A stretch of DNA of 64,000 nt, taken from contig NZ_JQMJ01000002.1 in assembly GCF_000744655.1 (NCBI RefSeq), forward strand, positions 36,532 through 100,531, written 5' to 3'. Origin of the DNA: Streptacidiphilus rugosus AM-16. Its GTDB lineage: Bacteria > Actinomycetota > Actinomycetes > Streptomycetales > Streptomycetaceae. The notes below the pieces were generated by a model. It had not been told where the DNA came from, did not search any database, and was given only the letters and a program-made list of their open reading frames with translations. Each line of letters begins with the position of its first letter. Position 1 is the first letter of the stretch. The position numbers and the translations under genes are program-made. Of the stretch, positions 37,973-47,352 are shown in pieces.

Positions 37973-38215
37973 CTACGCCCAGACGGCGAGGCCGCCGCCC
38001 TGCCAGTGGATCAGCCCGGGGTCGTGGACGTCGCCCTCATGGATGCCGGCGCGGCGCATGAACTCGATGACGTCGGCCAGCCCGTAGGCCTTCCCCACCA
38101 GCTGGCCAAGGATCTCCACCCGCCGGAACGGGCGGGCCCCCTCGTCCAGCGTGGGCACGTGCACCCGGACGGGCGCTGACTCTGTCACGTCTTCAACAGG
38201 CAATGGCTCGCTCAT
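37973..38215 (-). CDS. Small hypothetical protein of plasmid/ICE type
   Basis: 80 residues from ATG 38215: VRVHVPTLDEGARPFRRVEI, then LVGKAYGLADVIEFMRRAGI and HEGDVHDPGLIHWQGGGLAVW. Compact, well-conserved-looking alpha/beta sequence that resembles small genes of Streptomyces integrative plasmids. The ribosome site is weak. The function is unknown. Confidence 0.6.
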   Translation of the reverse strand: MSEPLPVEDVTESAPVRVHVPTLDEGARPFRRVEILGQLVGKAYGLADVIEFMRRAGIHEGDVHDPGLIHWQGGGLAVWA

Positions 38216-38284
38216 GGGCCAAGAGTGAACGCCCGGACGGGTGATCGCATCCGGGGAGCTGGGCTGTTCCGGGCGCGGACCAAT

Positions 38285-38318
38285 AGCCCCCGACGCCGAG
38301 TCCGCAGCGTCGGGGGCT
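38285..38318 (+). terminator. Strong intrinsic terminator
   Basis: A perfect 12-bp stem, AGCCCCCGACGC with GCGTCGGGGGCT, a 10-nt loop and a trailing TTT. It ends transcription rightward; no clear plus-strand gene precedes it within 1 kb, so it may belong to lost sequence. Confidence 0.75.
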
Positions 38319-38432
38319 TTCGCGCCGGTCCTGCCTCCACAACAGGGCCCGCGCTGGCCCGTCCGGGCGGTGCGCTCGGAGAGCAGCTTCACCAGGAACG
38401 CCGCCTCCAGCTCTCGTGGATGCGATCCGGAT

Positions 38433-38792
38433 TCAGGTCCAGCCACCATCTCGGCCGGTCGTAGAGCACATCCCGAGGGCGCTCCGCCGCCCTTGCCTCC
38501 GCGGGTCAGCGCATGGGCAGGAACAGAACGGCATGTCGGCAATGCCGACGATGGACCCGAGACGGCGCCCGTGGTGCTCCGTGCGGTCGAGGGGGAAGTC
38601 GCAGTTCGGGCACCAGTCCGCCGCGGCCGAGTACGGGGTCGGCGGCCATGACAGCTGAGCCGCAACCGCGTCCAACTCGGACGAGGTTTCTGCCTCGGCC
38701 CGGGTCACCGCGACCCCTGCTCGTGACAGAAGCAGGAACACGCGACCGCGACCCATCCGAGCACCCGGTCGCGGTAGCCCGGGGCGCTGCAC
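38433..38792 (-). CDS. Small putative zinc-binding protein
   Basis: Up to 119 residues. The convincing part is SWPPTPYSAAADWCPNCDFP, then IADMPFCSCPC, giving two cysteine pairs. The ends are of uncertain frame. It overlaps the next small gene by about 90 bp. Weakly supported. Confidence 0.3.
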   Translation of the reverse strand: MQRPGLPRPGARMGRGRVFLLLSRAGVAVTRAEAETSSELDAVAAQLSWPPTPYSAAADWCPNCDFPLDRTEHHGRRLGSIVGIADMPFCSCPCADPRRQGRRSALGMCSTTGRDGGWT

Positions 38793-39016
38793 ATCTGGTG
38801 GAGGTCAGGCCAGCGGGTTCCGCCGGTGCGACACTCCGGCGTGGAGTAGCCCCGCGGCAACGGGCGGGGCGTAGTGGGGCGGCCTGGTGCTGTGCCGGCG
38901 GTGGAGACGCGTGATTCATCGGAAGAATCCTTGCTTCCGGGGGCGGACGGTAACTCCGTCCCGATCCACGTTCCCGGCTGAGCTGACGCCGCCTCAATCT
39001 TGTTGCACGGTTGCAC
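38705..39016 (-). CDS. Small cysteine-rich protein
   Basis: About 103 residues; the C-terminal half reads CRTGGTRWPDLHQMCSAPGY, then VLGWVAVACSCFCHEQGSR, with a C..C-type spacing that suggests metal binding. The N-terminal part is low complexity and the true start is unclear. It belongs to the same run of small minus-strand genes. Confidence 0.3.
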   Translation of the reverse strand: MQPCNKIEAASAQPGTWIGTELPSAPGSKDSSDESRVSTAGTAPGRPTTPRPLPRGYSTPECRTGGTRWPDLHQMCSAPGYRDRVLGWVAVACSCFCHEQGSR

Positions 39017-39023
39017 GGCAATC

Positions 39024-39532
39024 GAGCGTCACAGGTCGCGCAGCGCCGCCCGAATGCGCGCCGAGGCGGCCTGGCCCTACAGGGCCATCCGGCCGAGCTC
39101 GACGAACGCCCGCTCGTACAGGGCGACGTCCGCGGGCGCGGTCACCGAGATCACCGCCGTGAGCGTCTCGAGCTGCACGAGCCCCCGGTCGTAGATCCGG
39201 AACGTGCTCCGCCAACGGTTCGGCAGCTCCGCCCTGGTGCGCGGGCCGCTCGAGCATCTCCTCGACCTGCAACGCCTCCCAGCCGTCGCCTTCGGCGTCG
39301 TCCCGTTCTCCGCCGAACGGCCGGCCTTGTGGTGCCCTGAGTCACCAGGCGACGATGTCGGCCTTCGCCGGCGGGGTTACCGCGTTCTCGATCCGGGAGA
39401 CCTTCGCGGCGGACACGCGATCCGCGCGGCGAGATCCCGGACGGTCAGGCCCGTGCTGGACCTCAGCTCGTGCAGGCGCGCGGCCACTCGCTCGCGCGCC
39501 TGCTGAGCCGAAGACGAAGGCGATCTCGACAT
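39024..39532 (-). pseudogene. XRE helix-turn-helix regulator, disrupted
   Basis: ATG 39532 begins MSRSPSSSAQQARERVAARL, then HELRSSTGLTVRDLAARI. A frame change leads to ADRVSAAKVSRIENAVTPPA (the recognition helix), and a stop follows shortly after. Further on, other frames give RWRSTFRIYDRGLVQLETLT and ADVALYERAFVELGRMAL, which resemble the C-terminal domain of DUF5753/XRE proteins. Several indels and stops break the gene. It sits 6 bp behind the DUF6879 gene, its usual partner. Confidence 0.6.
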
Positions 39533-39538
39533 GCCGTG

Positions 39539-40060
39539 CTAACGGACCTCGTAGTCCTCATGCGGAACGGCCCGGCTCCAGACGCTCTCGAAGGCGTCGA
39601 GGCACAGCTTGATGACCTCGGGCTCGTCCCGGTACTGCGGCTCCTGGGGGATGCCGTCGCCAGAGAACTGCCCGAAGCGGACGAGGGTGTCGTCGAAGAC
39701 CCAGAAGTCGGAGCCGGGCAGGCAGAGGTCGGTGGCGTTGCTGCGCGACAGCCAGCTCACGCGTTCCCCGGCCGCGAGGTTCGCCGGGGTGATCGCGTGG
39801 AGCCATCGCGTGTAGCGGGTGACGGGCTCGGACACGATCCGGGCGCGGCGCACCACGACGCCGCGGGCGACCGCGTCACGGACGATCCGGGACCAGCCCG
39901 CTCACCATTCGGAGTCCGGGTCGGCGTCGGCCTCGCCGGTGGCCTCCCAGCGGGCGATCGGGTCGTCCTCGCTGGGCGCGGCGTACTGGTCGCGCATCTC
40001 CAGGTGGACGGCGGAGTGCTGGGCTGTGGCGAAGAGGTCAGCCCAGTTCGTCGGCGGCAT
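39539..40060 (-). pseudogene. DUF6879-family protein with internal stop
   Basis: The N-terminus from ATG 40060 (PPTNWADLFATAQHSAVHLE, SEDDPIARWEATGEADADPD) and the conserved C-terminal block (VRRARIVSEPVTRYTRWLHA, LCLPGSDFWVFDDTLVRFGQ, LCLDAFESVWSRAVPHEDY) are in one frame. A TGA at 39902-39904 separates them. DUF6879 genes typically pair with an XRE regulator in Streptomyces; the function is unknown. Confidence 0.7.
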
Positions 40061-40291
40061 CGCAGGCCTTTCGGATGTTCGGGATCATGCTGAACGGGAG
40101 ACGGATCGCGTACCGTGGGCAGGTATGCTGGCAGCGTAGTCCGGGGGCGGATTGTCGTGGATCTGCTGGAGCAGTTGCTCGTCCGGCCGGTAGCCCCGGA
40201 TCACCAGCTCCCGCTTGTCGTCGTCGACCCAGACGGCCGGGGACTCGCCCTGTCTGGTGTTCGGGTCGACCCCGATGAATCGCAGCGCCAT
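40038..40291 (-). pseudogene. Small conserved protein of the DUF6879/XRE module, frameshifted
   Basis: ATG 40291 (GGGAGGG upstream) starts MALRFIGVDPNTRQGESPAV, then LVIRGYRPDEQLLQQIHDNP. The expected end (YAIRLPFSMIPNIRKACDAA) is in the next frame and overlaps the DUF6879 start. One indel near 40110 explains the break. The region 40292-41035 shows no supported gene apart from a terminator. Confidence 0.6.
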
Positions 40292-40844
40292 GATCCCTCC
40301 CGCTGTCACGCGCGGATCGGTCCTGGACACCGTCTTGCGCCAGTCGACAGCACGTCAAGATGGCGCGAGTGAAGCGGGGTGTCTCGGCTGCCGCGGAATG
40401 ATGTCTGCGGCAGCCGTGGGGTCCTGTGTCCGCAGGTGAGTGTCTCGGGCTGCGGGAACTGTTGGCCGGCCTGAGACTGGCAGTGGCCCGTGTGATCCTC
40501 AGGTGGCGGGCCGCGCCGGGTCCCGTTTCATGCCTCAATCCCGGGGCCCGGCCTCATGCGCCCGTGGCCCGCAATGCCCTCGCTGGCCGCGGGCTCGGTC
40601 CGGCCCGCGTCGCCCCTCGCGATGCCTCTCGCGGGTCGGACCTCGACCTCCGCGTGAGCCGTCCGGGTGATCATGTCGGCGTGGATGCCCGGCCAGGGCC
40701 CGGTGATTCGCGAGGCTTAGTGTGTCGCGGTTCTTCCTCGATCGCGCGGCACCGCCGGGTCTCACGCCTCCCACTGGTGGCGCCCGCAGTGAGGCCCGGC
40801 CAGCAAGCTCCCGGCGAGGTGGACGACCCGGCCGGGATCCGGCG

Positions 40845-40877
40845 GCGCGGGGCCGTCAGGGATGTACGGCCCCGCGC
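40845..40877. terminator. Strong hairpin terminator
   Basis: GCGCGGGGCCGT and ACGGCCCCGCGC form a perfect 12-bp stem around a 9-nt loop. It lies in a gene-poor stretch and may end transcription in either direction. Confidence 0.65.
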
Positions 40878-41035
40878 CCCTCATTGATCCGGTCGTGTGA
40901 CCTGGGCGTGTCAGTCCGCGGTGGTCGACGCCCATCGCGCATCCTGCTAGTGAGGCCCTTCGGATCGGCCCCATTCGGACCCCGCCCGGGTGCTACGGCG
41001 TCTCGCCTGAGCGGGGTCCGCTGCCGCCCAGGGGC

Positions 41036-41227
41036 CTACTCGCCGTCGAGGAGCGCCGTGGTCGTCCTCGCCCTGGATGGCGCACGGTCGTCCAGCTCGG
41101 CGACAAGCCAGGACAGGGACAGGTCTTGCTCGGCGTGGTCGGGGCGCAGCAGCTGGGCAGCAAAGGGCTGCAGGCGGGCGACTACCTGATCGATCTGGGA
41201 TCTGTGGCTGTCCATGCCGTCCATGAT
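41036..41227 (-). CDS. Very small hypothetical protein
   Basis: About 63 residues (RSQIDQVVARLQPFAAQLLR, EQDLSLSWLVAELDDRAP) with a helical, amphipathic look. The ribosome site is poor and no family was recognised. Weakly supported. Confidence 0.3.
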   Translation of the reverse strand: MMDGMDSHRSQIDQVVARLQPFAAQLLRPDHAEQDLSLSWLVAELDDRAPSRARTTTALLDGE

Positions 41228-41466
41228 GGCCCCGCCCGGCTCGACGGCGCGGGGCCTACCTGCGCCCGGGTGATGTCCGCGTGTCCCTTCCAGGGCATGC
41301 CGCGTGCTGTGGGCAGGATGATCCTGACCAGCTTGTCGTCCTCGCAGGGGCGGGCTGGTCGGGCGGCGGCCCGGTCTGGATGTGCCAGGCCGCCGCCTAC
41401 GCGTCTCGTCCGCTCTGGTTGGGGCGCCGACATGCAGCAGCTCCAACCCCGGCTGATCGTGGAGAC

Positions 41467-41703
41467 ATGAGCGACGAGGAGATCCTGGGCTTCCTGATCG
41501 AGGACGTACGGGGCGATGGTGTTGTGGTGAAGGTGTGCCGCCGCGAGAGCGAGCCACCCGTCGTCGAACGGGCCGCGGGCAGCTGGGCCGATCTCGCTGC
41601 GCTGGGTGCGGAGTACAGCGTGTCCGAGGAGCGCTGGTCGATCACGGATGAGGCCCGGGCGGTCCTCGACGCGACCGCTGCTGGCCCGCACGTCCCCGAC
41701 TGA
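41467..41703 (+). CDS. Small acidic hypothetical protein
   Basis: 78 residues from ATG 41467: MSDEEILGFLIEDVRGDGVV, ERAAGSWADLAALGAEYSVS, ITDEARAVLDATA. The composition is protein-like and acidic. GGAG lies close to the start. The function is unknown. Confidence 0.45.
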   Translation: MSDEEILGFLIEDVRGDGVVVKVCRRESEPPVVERAAGSWADLAALGAEYSVSEERWSITDEARAVLDATAAGPHVPD

Positions 41704-41911
41704 TCGACTCCCAGGTGCGGCGTCTGCGGGCTGACGTGAGACTGGTTCTGGGTCTGCTGCTGTGTCCGTGGCGGCCCTTTTGGGTCTCGGCCTGGATGGA
41801 CGTGCCCTGGGCCGAGGCCCACCCGCAATCGGGGTGGGATCCTGATGGTGCGGCCGGGTTGGCGGAACAGGCATACGCTGGCGCCTCAAAAGCGCTTGTC
41901 CATGAGGACGT

Positions 41912-42076
41912 GCGGGTGCCCACGGCGACGGCGACCGCGGCGTCCTCGCGGGGCGCCAGATGGACGGGGATGGAGGAGCCGATTTCGCCGATGAGGCCGC
42001 CCAGGTGGGAGTCAGGCACGCCGACCGCGGATTCGAAGCCCGCCCGGAGCAGGCGCTGGGCCAAGGTGGTGGTCAT
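41912..42076 (-). pseudogene. TPP-dependent decarboxylase, N-terminal scrap
   Basis: About 55 residues (MTTTLAQRLLRAGFESAVGV, SHLGGLIGEIGSSIPVHLAP, REDAAVAVAVGT) resemble the start of the N-terminal thiamine-diphosphate domain of phosphono- or sulfopyruvate decarboxylases, including the E/D-A-A-V region near the cofactor glutamate. After residue 57 the frame loses similarity. AGGGG precedes the ATG. A truncated gene. Confidence 0.4.
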
Positions 42077-42125
42077 CGTCGGCCCCTAATAGGCGTTTAG
42101 CGGGCCCTGCTCCTATTTACGGCTT

Positions 42126-43525
42126 TCATTCTCGCGGCTTTTGTATGGCTTGGCCCGATACAAGAGCTCTGCGGCCGCCTTGGTGGTGGCTGCGGCGGGC
42201 GCGGTCGGCGGTCTGGGCGGCGCGTTCCACTCGCAGTGACCACAGTCGTTCCAGCTCGGCCCGCTCGGCCAGGACCTGGTCGGCCGCATGCAGGGCCACC
42301 TCGACGACGGCGGGCGTCAGAGCGAGCAGGACTTGTCCCTCGACGAAGGCGTCCACGCAGGCGGAGTTGATCAGCTGACAGCTGCTTCGGGCACCGTAGT
42401 TGGACACGTCCCTCGCGCACGCGTACTCGGGCAAGGCCTTGCTGTGCTGGGTGTGGTAACGCATGCTCATGCGGCGGTTGCGGCGTCCGCAGAAGACCAG
42501 CCCGGCCGCGAGCGCGGGGCCGCCCCGGACCGCGCCCATCGCTTCGGCGACAGCGCAGTTGGCCGCCGGCTTCGCTTCGTTGGCCTGGAACTGGGCGACG
42601 GTGATGTAGGCGGGCAGGACGTTCTCGATCATCACATGCCATCCGTCCCGGGAGCGGACGACCCGCCCAGTGCTGGGGCGGGCCGGGTCCTGGCGGCGCG
42701 GCTCGACCCGGCGGCGCCCATAGGCGTAGATGCCGGCGTAGGCGGGGTTGTGCAGGAGGTTCTGCAGCGTCATCCGGTTCGGCCGTCGCCATTCCAGGGT
42801 GCCCTTGTCCGGGCCCTCGCGCAGCCGGATGCCCAACTGGATTTCGTGGTCGACGAGATAGCGAAGTTCGGCGTGCAGGGTGCCGAGCCGCTCGAACTGC
42901 GTGAAGTTCAGTCGGATGACGGCCTGGACCTGCTCGTCCGGGTCGAAGGCCACCTCCCCGGACGGGCGGCGGATGTAGCCGCTGGGCAGTGGGAAGGCCA
43001 GCTCGCCGCGGCGGGCCTTGTTCAACCGTCCGCTCCACATCCGCTGTTTGATCAGGTGGAGTTCGGCCTCGCTCTCATCGTGCCCTTGAGTCCCAGCCGC
43101 AGCCGGTCGTTGTACTCGCCCGGGTCGTAGACCCCGTCGGTGTCGGCCAGCACCGCACCCGAGAGGGCGCACAGCTCGATGAGCTGGTACCAGTCCCTGC
43201 CCGAGCGGGCCAGGCGGGACATCTCGATCCCCAGCACGAGCCCGACGTGGTCCAAGCCGATCTCGGTCACCAGCCGCTGGAAGCCAGTGCGGGCCACCGC
43301 GCTCGATCCGGACCTGCCCAGGTCCTCGTCGATCACCAGGACGCGCTCCGCCTGCCAACCGAGCGCGATCGCCCGGTCGACCAGGGCGTACTGCAACCGG
43401 GTCGATTCCTGGTGGTCGACCAGTTGCTGGCGCGTCGACCGCCGGACGTAGACCACCGCGAGCCGCTGCAGGTGACGGTCGTCGATCTTGCTGCCGGGAC
43501 GCTCCCACGGCATCACCGAGGTCAT
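42126..43525 (-). pseudogene. Large serine recombinase, frameshifted and truncated
   Basis: The N-terminal resolvase domain has the catalytic serine in AVVYVRRSTRQQLVDHQEST and the LGIEMSRLARSGRDWYQLIE motif. It breaks at about 43080 (GLKGTM then SEAELHLIKQRMWSGRLNKA one frame over) through two extra bases. The recombinase domain continues (EWRRPNRMTLQNLLHNPAYA, GIYAYGRRR). The zinc-ribbon region reads LVFCGRRNRRMSMRYH, with one expected cysteine missing, and the protein ends soon after the coiled coil. It was probably once an integrase of a mobile element. Confidence 0.82.
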
Positions 43526-43807
43526 CGCCGGACCCGCTCACTCGCCGTGGCAGCCGGCACTGCCCGGCTCGCCAGCCGCACCAGATGCACGACGACCGCC
43601 TGCCGGTTCGCTTCCGGCAGTGCTTCCCATACCCGGCTCTCCGCTACTACCTGCGCTGTTGTCTTGGGCCGGCATCGCTGTCGTCGGGCATGGCGACTCG
43701 TTCCCCTCGTCGCTGATCCGGCCCCGCAACCGATGGGCCACAGCGACCAACCGCCGCAGACCCTCACGACCAATTATCGGCGTCCCCGCACCGCCTTGAC
43801 TATCCAT
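43522..43807 (-). pseudogene. Small recombinase-associated gene, frameshifted
   Basis: MDSQGGAGTPIIGREGLRRL in one frame is followed, after an indel, by VWEALPEANRQAVVVHLVRL in another. Short proteins of this kind often precede serine recombinase genes in actinobacterial elements. It overlaps the recombinase start by 4 bp. Confidence 0.45.
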
Positions 43808-43830
43808 AAGCGCAGTGTGCTTGTGCGCTT

Positions 43831-44016
43831 GAGCGGACCTACAGCTGGCTGATGCTCCACCGCCGTCTGGCCCGCGACTACGAGACCCTGCCCGCCCGCT
43901 CCGAAGCCATGATCCACCTCGCTATGACCGACCTCATGGCCCGCCGCCTCACCCGCGAAGCCACCATCTCCTGGCGCGACCCGGAACCCCAGCTCAACCA
44001 CCACATAACGGGATGA
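43831..44016 (+). pseudogene. IS5-family transposase, C-terminal scrap
   Basis: 62 residues: RTYSWLMLHRRLARDYETLP, then ARSEAMIHLAMTDLMARRLT and EATISWRDP, the characteristic end of an IS5-group transposase. Everything upstream is lost. The next 190 bp hold no gene. Confidence 0.75.
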
Positions 44017-44210
44017 AACGCTGAGAGGAAACGACCTCTCAGGGCGGGATCGCAGCAGGTCACGGGGGTAGACGATGGTGCTTGTGGACAGGTAGGCGGC
44101 ACTGGTAGACAAAGGAGACGCCCTCGGCGGGCTCGTTGGTGTTTGTCACGCAGCGTCAACGACCGCCGAGGGCACCGCGGGTTACGGCCAAGGCGCCACA
44201 ACGGTGCAGG

Positions 44211-44720
44211 TCACAGGCGCGTGGTGAACTTGCCGTCGGGCAGCTTGCGCAACCGCCCCCCGCCCGGCGAGCTTGGACAGCTTCCCGCGCAGCGGCTCCA
44301 GTTGGCCCCGCACCGCCACCTCCAGCCCCAGCTCCTCGCCGACCTGCTTGACCGCCACCGGCCCGCCGGCGCCCCGCACGATCGCGAGGATGCGCTGGTA
44401 GTCAGGTGGCAGCGCGTCCACTCCCACGCCCGCGGTGCCGCACCAGCAGCACCGTGTGGCCCGCGACCTGCGCCGAAGCCGGTGCGGCCACCGCCCTCTC
44501 CGCGGCGAACTGCTCCGCCATCCGCTTCCAGACCCGTTCCGCGACGGCGAGTTCGTCGCGCTCGACCCGCACCTGCTCCAGCTGCTTGACCAGCTGGTCT
44601 TCGAGTTCGTCCAGCTCCGCGCGCCGTGCCGCGACCCGTTCCGCGATCTCGGACTCCACCAGGAACCGGATCGTAGGCGGCACCTCGCCCGCGACGCGGA
44701 GAAACCGGCGAACCCACTCC
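44211..44720 (-). pseudogene. Coiled-coil/winged-helix protein, N-terminally truncated
   Basis: A coiled coil (VESEIAERVAARRAELDELE, VERDELAVAERVWKRMAEQF), then APASAQVAGHTVLLVRHR. After a frame change a winged helix follows (VDALPPDYQRILAIVRGAGG, VAVKQVGEELGLEVAVRGQL), and a second frame change leads to LRKLPDGKFTTRL. It has the same layout as the fragment at 30.6-30.95 kb. It abuts an IS3 remnant upstream. The function is unknown; the repeated association with insertion sequences is notable. Confidence 0.55.
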
Positions 44721-44759
44721 GGCCGCCCGGTCAGACGATCAAGACCGCAGACTCCTGCC

Positions 44760-45302
44760 CACGACCGGCACGAGCACACCGCAGCCCTGTCACACCAGCC
44801 CCTCCGACCAGGTGATGTCGCCGCACCAGCGCGCGTCCAGGGCGGCCGGGTCGGGCTCGAAGTCGCGAAGGACCAGGTCCGGCCGGCTGGCGGCGTTCGG
44901 GTCTTGGAGGTGGTGCGGTGGCGCCGGCGGCGGTGCCGGCCCTCAAGGCCTGCCTGGCGCATCAGCCTGGCGACACGGCGCCGTCCGCACCGGTCGCCGC
45001 CCTGCTGGAGCTGGGCGTGGACGCGTGGGGCTCCGTAGCTTCCCCGGGAGTCCGCGTGGATCTCGACGCTCTTCTCGGTCAGTTCGGTGTCGCGGACGGC
45101 GCGGGGGCCGGGCTCGCCGTTGCGGCGGGCGTAGAAGGCGGCGCGGGAGACCTTGAGCAGCTCACACGCGCGTTTGACGCTGTGACCTGCCTGCTTCTCC
45201 GCCTCGATGAACGGGTGGACCGTCACCGGGAGTCCTCTTTGAGGCAGAAAACACCGAAGCGGCCTTCAGGATCCTATTGGTCCGCTTCAACTCGGCGTAG
45301 TC
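44760..45302 (-). pseudogene. IS3-family element remnant (OrfA end and OrfB start)
   Basis: At 45230-45302 the end of OrfA reads YAELKRTNRILKAASVF. OrfB follows in the next frame: MTVHPFIEAEKQAGHSVKRA, LKVSRAAFYARR, GSYGAPRVHAQLQQGGDRCG, RRRVARLMRQAGLEGRH. A later piece of the catalytic domain (ARWCGDITW-like) is out of frame and then lost. The expected overlap between OrfA and OrfB is preserved, but the transposase is truncated. Confidence 0.8.
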
Positions 45303-45370
45303 CAGGCTTCAAGGACTCCACGAGGGAAAGAGCGGCTCACTCAGGTGCAGGCATGTCCAACAACCCGCTA

Positions 45371-45628
45371 TCAGCCGGAGTACTGGACTCGCAGGACGCA
45401 GACCAGCTCAAGCCGTGGGAATGTCGAGTACCAGACCATCAGGTCCGGCTCTGCGACCTCGCGGATCTTGATCCCCGCACCCTGGTAGGCGGCACCATCG
45501 GGGACATCCAGTGACGCGACGACCGCCAGCTCAGCAGCGATCCGCTCAACGCGCGCCACCACCTTCAGTGGAAGGCCGCCCACGACGTTCGGCTTGTCCG
45601 GGTCGTACTCCCAACGCCAGTCGCTCAA
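45371..45628 (-). CDS. RelE/ParE-like small protein, third gene of coupled operon
   Basis: 85 residues: WRWEYDPDKPNVVGGLPLKV, AELAVVASLDVPDGAAYQGA, GIKIREVAEPDLMVWYSTFP, ELVCVLRVQYSG. The strand order and the central basic region recall RelE/ParE toxins, but identity is uncertain. Its ATG overlaps the stop of the preceding gene (ATGA). Confidence 0.55.
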   Translation of the reverse strand: MSDWRWEYDPDKPNVVGGLPLKVVARVERIAAELAVVASLDVPDGAAYQGAGIKIREVAEPDLMVWYSTFPRLELVCVLRVQYSG

Positions 45629-45984
45629 CCCGCGATCTCCCGTTCGGCCTCGTCCAGGATCGCCCGCAGTTCAGCATTGACCGCCCGAGCCTCTTCCCGC
45701 GTGTCAACCACCCCGGTACGGGCCTCCAGGGCATGGAACCGTGCGGCACGTGACGGGATCCGCTCGATCGCCACCACCATGCCCCACTTGAGTCCGAACA
45801 CCCGCAACGGTGCGATCGAGCTCTGCTCCACCGCCCACGACGACGCCTGGTCCAAGTCCGCCTGAAATTCCGTCATACGGCCCGGGGCGAGCCGCATCAC
45901 GGCTTCCCGCAGCTGGTTGGGGACAAGCGCGGGCAGCGGGATAAGAGGGGTGTCCGACGGGGGCAGGGATGCCGCAGTGCTCAT
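45625..45984 (-). CDS. Hypothetical protein, second gene of coupled operon
   Basis: 119 residues: PALVPNQLREAVMRLAPGRM, TEFQADLDQASSWAVEQSSI, LRVFGLKWGMVVAIERIPSR, DTREEARAVNAELRAILDEA. Mostly helical. It overlaps both neighbours by ATGA, so all three proteins are probably made together. No family was recognised; an antitoxin or partner role is inference from position before a RelE-like gene. Confidence 0.6.
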   Translation of the reverse strand: MSTAASLPPSDTPLIPLPALVPNQLREAVMRLAPGRMTEFQADLDQASSWAVEQSSIAPLRVFGLKWGMVVAIERIPSRAARFHALEARTGVVDTREEARAVNAELRAILDEAEREIAG

Positions 45985-46220
45985 GCCGCCTCACCGTCCC
46001 GAGCGGCCGGGGTCGCGGGCTGCCCGGCCTCGATCTTGCGGACCCGCAGGCGTAGCGCTTCGCGGGTCAGTCCCGTGATCCGGGTCGCGGCCTGCTGCGA
46101 GCCACGGGGGCCGTTCTGGCACAGGTCCAGGAGAGCGGCGTCGTACTCGCCCTGGGCGTCGGCGAGCTTCTTCAGCGCTCGTTGCAGCCGCAGAGCCTTT
46201 GGGTCGATGGTCGGATCCAT
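45981..46220 (-). CDS. Small helix-turn-helix-like protein, first gene of coupled operon
   Basis: 79 residues: KALRLQRALKKLADAQGEYD, then SQQAATRITGLTREALRLRV with a following RKIEAG, which reads like a Fis/LexA-type helix-turn-helix with the second helix in LTREALRLRV. GGAGG lies close to the ATG. It may regulate the operon. The stretch 46221-46547 shows no supported gene. Confidence 0.55.
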   Translation of the reverse strand: MDPTIDPKALRLQRALKKLADAQGEYDAALLDLCQNGPRGSQQAATRITGLTREALRLRVRKIEAGQPATPAARDGEAA

Positions 46221-46547
46221 ACCTCCGAGAATGCCACCAACCGCCCAAAAATGCCAATCCAGCTTGGCCTAAGCTTCTTGGCATCAGCGTCGCGATAATA
46301 CCCAATCGACTTCGGAGAATCAGAGGTGCCGAAGGACCGAAACAATCAAGTCAGACCAACCTTCGAGAGCAAATCCGACTTCCTGCCCCAACCGGGGAAG
46401 GGACCACCACCACGCCACACAGGTTGGTGCGGACCGCGGACATCGGCCCAGGCTACGACTCCCGCATCGTGAAGCTCACCGGGACCGGCGGATGAACCGT
46501 CACGGCCTCCGTGAGCCGCCACCGCAGCCCTCCTCAGCGCGGCCACC

Positions 46548-46937
46548 TTGTTCGCGGCGTGCGGCTGCGCCGCGCACCACCACTGCATGAACCCCGCCCT
46601 GGCGCCAGTCGCCGCGACCCCGAGCGCAACCGCGACCGCGTCACCACCCGTGGGATTGGATGCCCCGGCCTCTCCGGCCGATCCGCAGATCTCCCGCTCG
46701 GCGGACCCTGCGAACGAGCCCGCCGATCCGGTGCCGCACGCCGGCACGCTCCCCCCACCCCCCGCCGAAGGCACCGGCCCGGCACCACCGCCCAGCACGG
46801 GGCACGACCGGATCGCACCCCCACGACGGCAGCATCCACTCCGGGGCCGGCATGGTCCGTCCCCGTGTGACGCACTCGCTCACGAGGGCGGGCTGCCGGG
46901 GAACCTGTACGCGCAGTGCCGGCACCTTTACGGCTGA
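46548..46937 (+). CDS. Proline-rich hypothetical protein with conserved tail
   Basis: About 129 residues: AACGCAAHHHCMNPALAPVA, a long proline/alanine-rich linker, and a conserved end GLPGNLYAQCRHLYG. A second gene at 55876-56103 ends almost identically (GQPGSLYAQCQHLYG) and is followed by the same flanking DNA. Only the tail is well supported. Confidence 0.35.
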   Translation: MFAACGCAAHHHCMNPALAPVAATPSATATASPPVGLDAPASPADPQISRSADPANEPADPVPHAGTLPPPPAEGTGPAPPPSTGHDRIAPPRRQHPLRGRHGPSPCDALAHEGGLPGNLYAQCRHLYG

Positions 46938-47053
46938 CGCGCACGAACGCGCAGTGGGCCGGTGCGCGCTGCACACCGGCCGCCCTCCTCTCCCCCGCCG
47001 GTGCGCATGCGCAGCGGCGCTGGATGGTGCGTGTGCGCAGCGGAGGGTTCGCG

Positions 47054-47221
47054 CTACCGCCGGCCGGCGATGTGCGCAGTCAGGACCAACGCGTAGGCCG
47101 ACGCGCACCTCGTGATGACGCCCAAGGCGACGGTGCGCACCGAGTCAGCCCAGCACGAGCCGGTCCGATTCCGGGAGCGGGGCAGCGGACGGCTGGGCGC
47201 CTTCTTCGCATGGAACTTCAT
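47054..47221 (-). CDS. Small basic membrane-anchored protein (copy A)
   Basis: 55 residues: a basic N-terminus (MKFHAKKAPSRPLPRSRNRT) and a hydrophobic C-terminal helix (TVALGVITRCASAYALVLTA). Copy B at 56178-56357 is closely similar. The repeated flanking DNA shows both come from a duplicated plasmid-type segment. Confidence 0.5.
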   Translation of the reverse strand: MKFHAKKAPSRPLPRSRNRTGSCWADSVRTVALGVITRCASAYALVLTAHIAGRR

Positions 47222-47352
47222 CTTCTTGGGACTGCCGCCAAGGACCCTCAGCCCTCCTCGTGAGCACCCGGAAGTGCCGCCCCGGGTCCTTGCTGCTGCG
47301 GCAGCCCTGACGCAGAGAGGAGTCGATGGCGCTATCGTGCCAGCATGGGGAC

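Noticed and set aside
41182..41889. 235-residue minus-strand frame
   Set aside because: No recognisable domains, biased composition and no ribosome site; it overlaps a better small plus-strand candidate.
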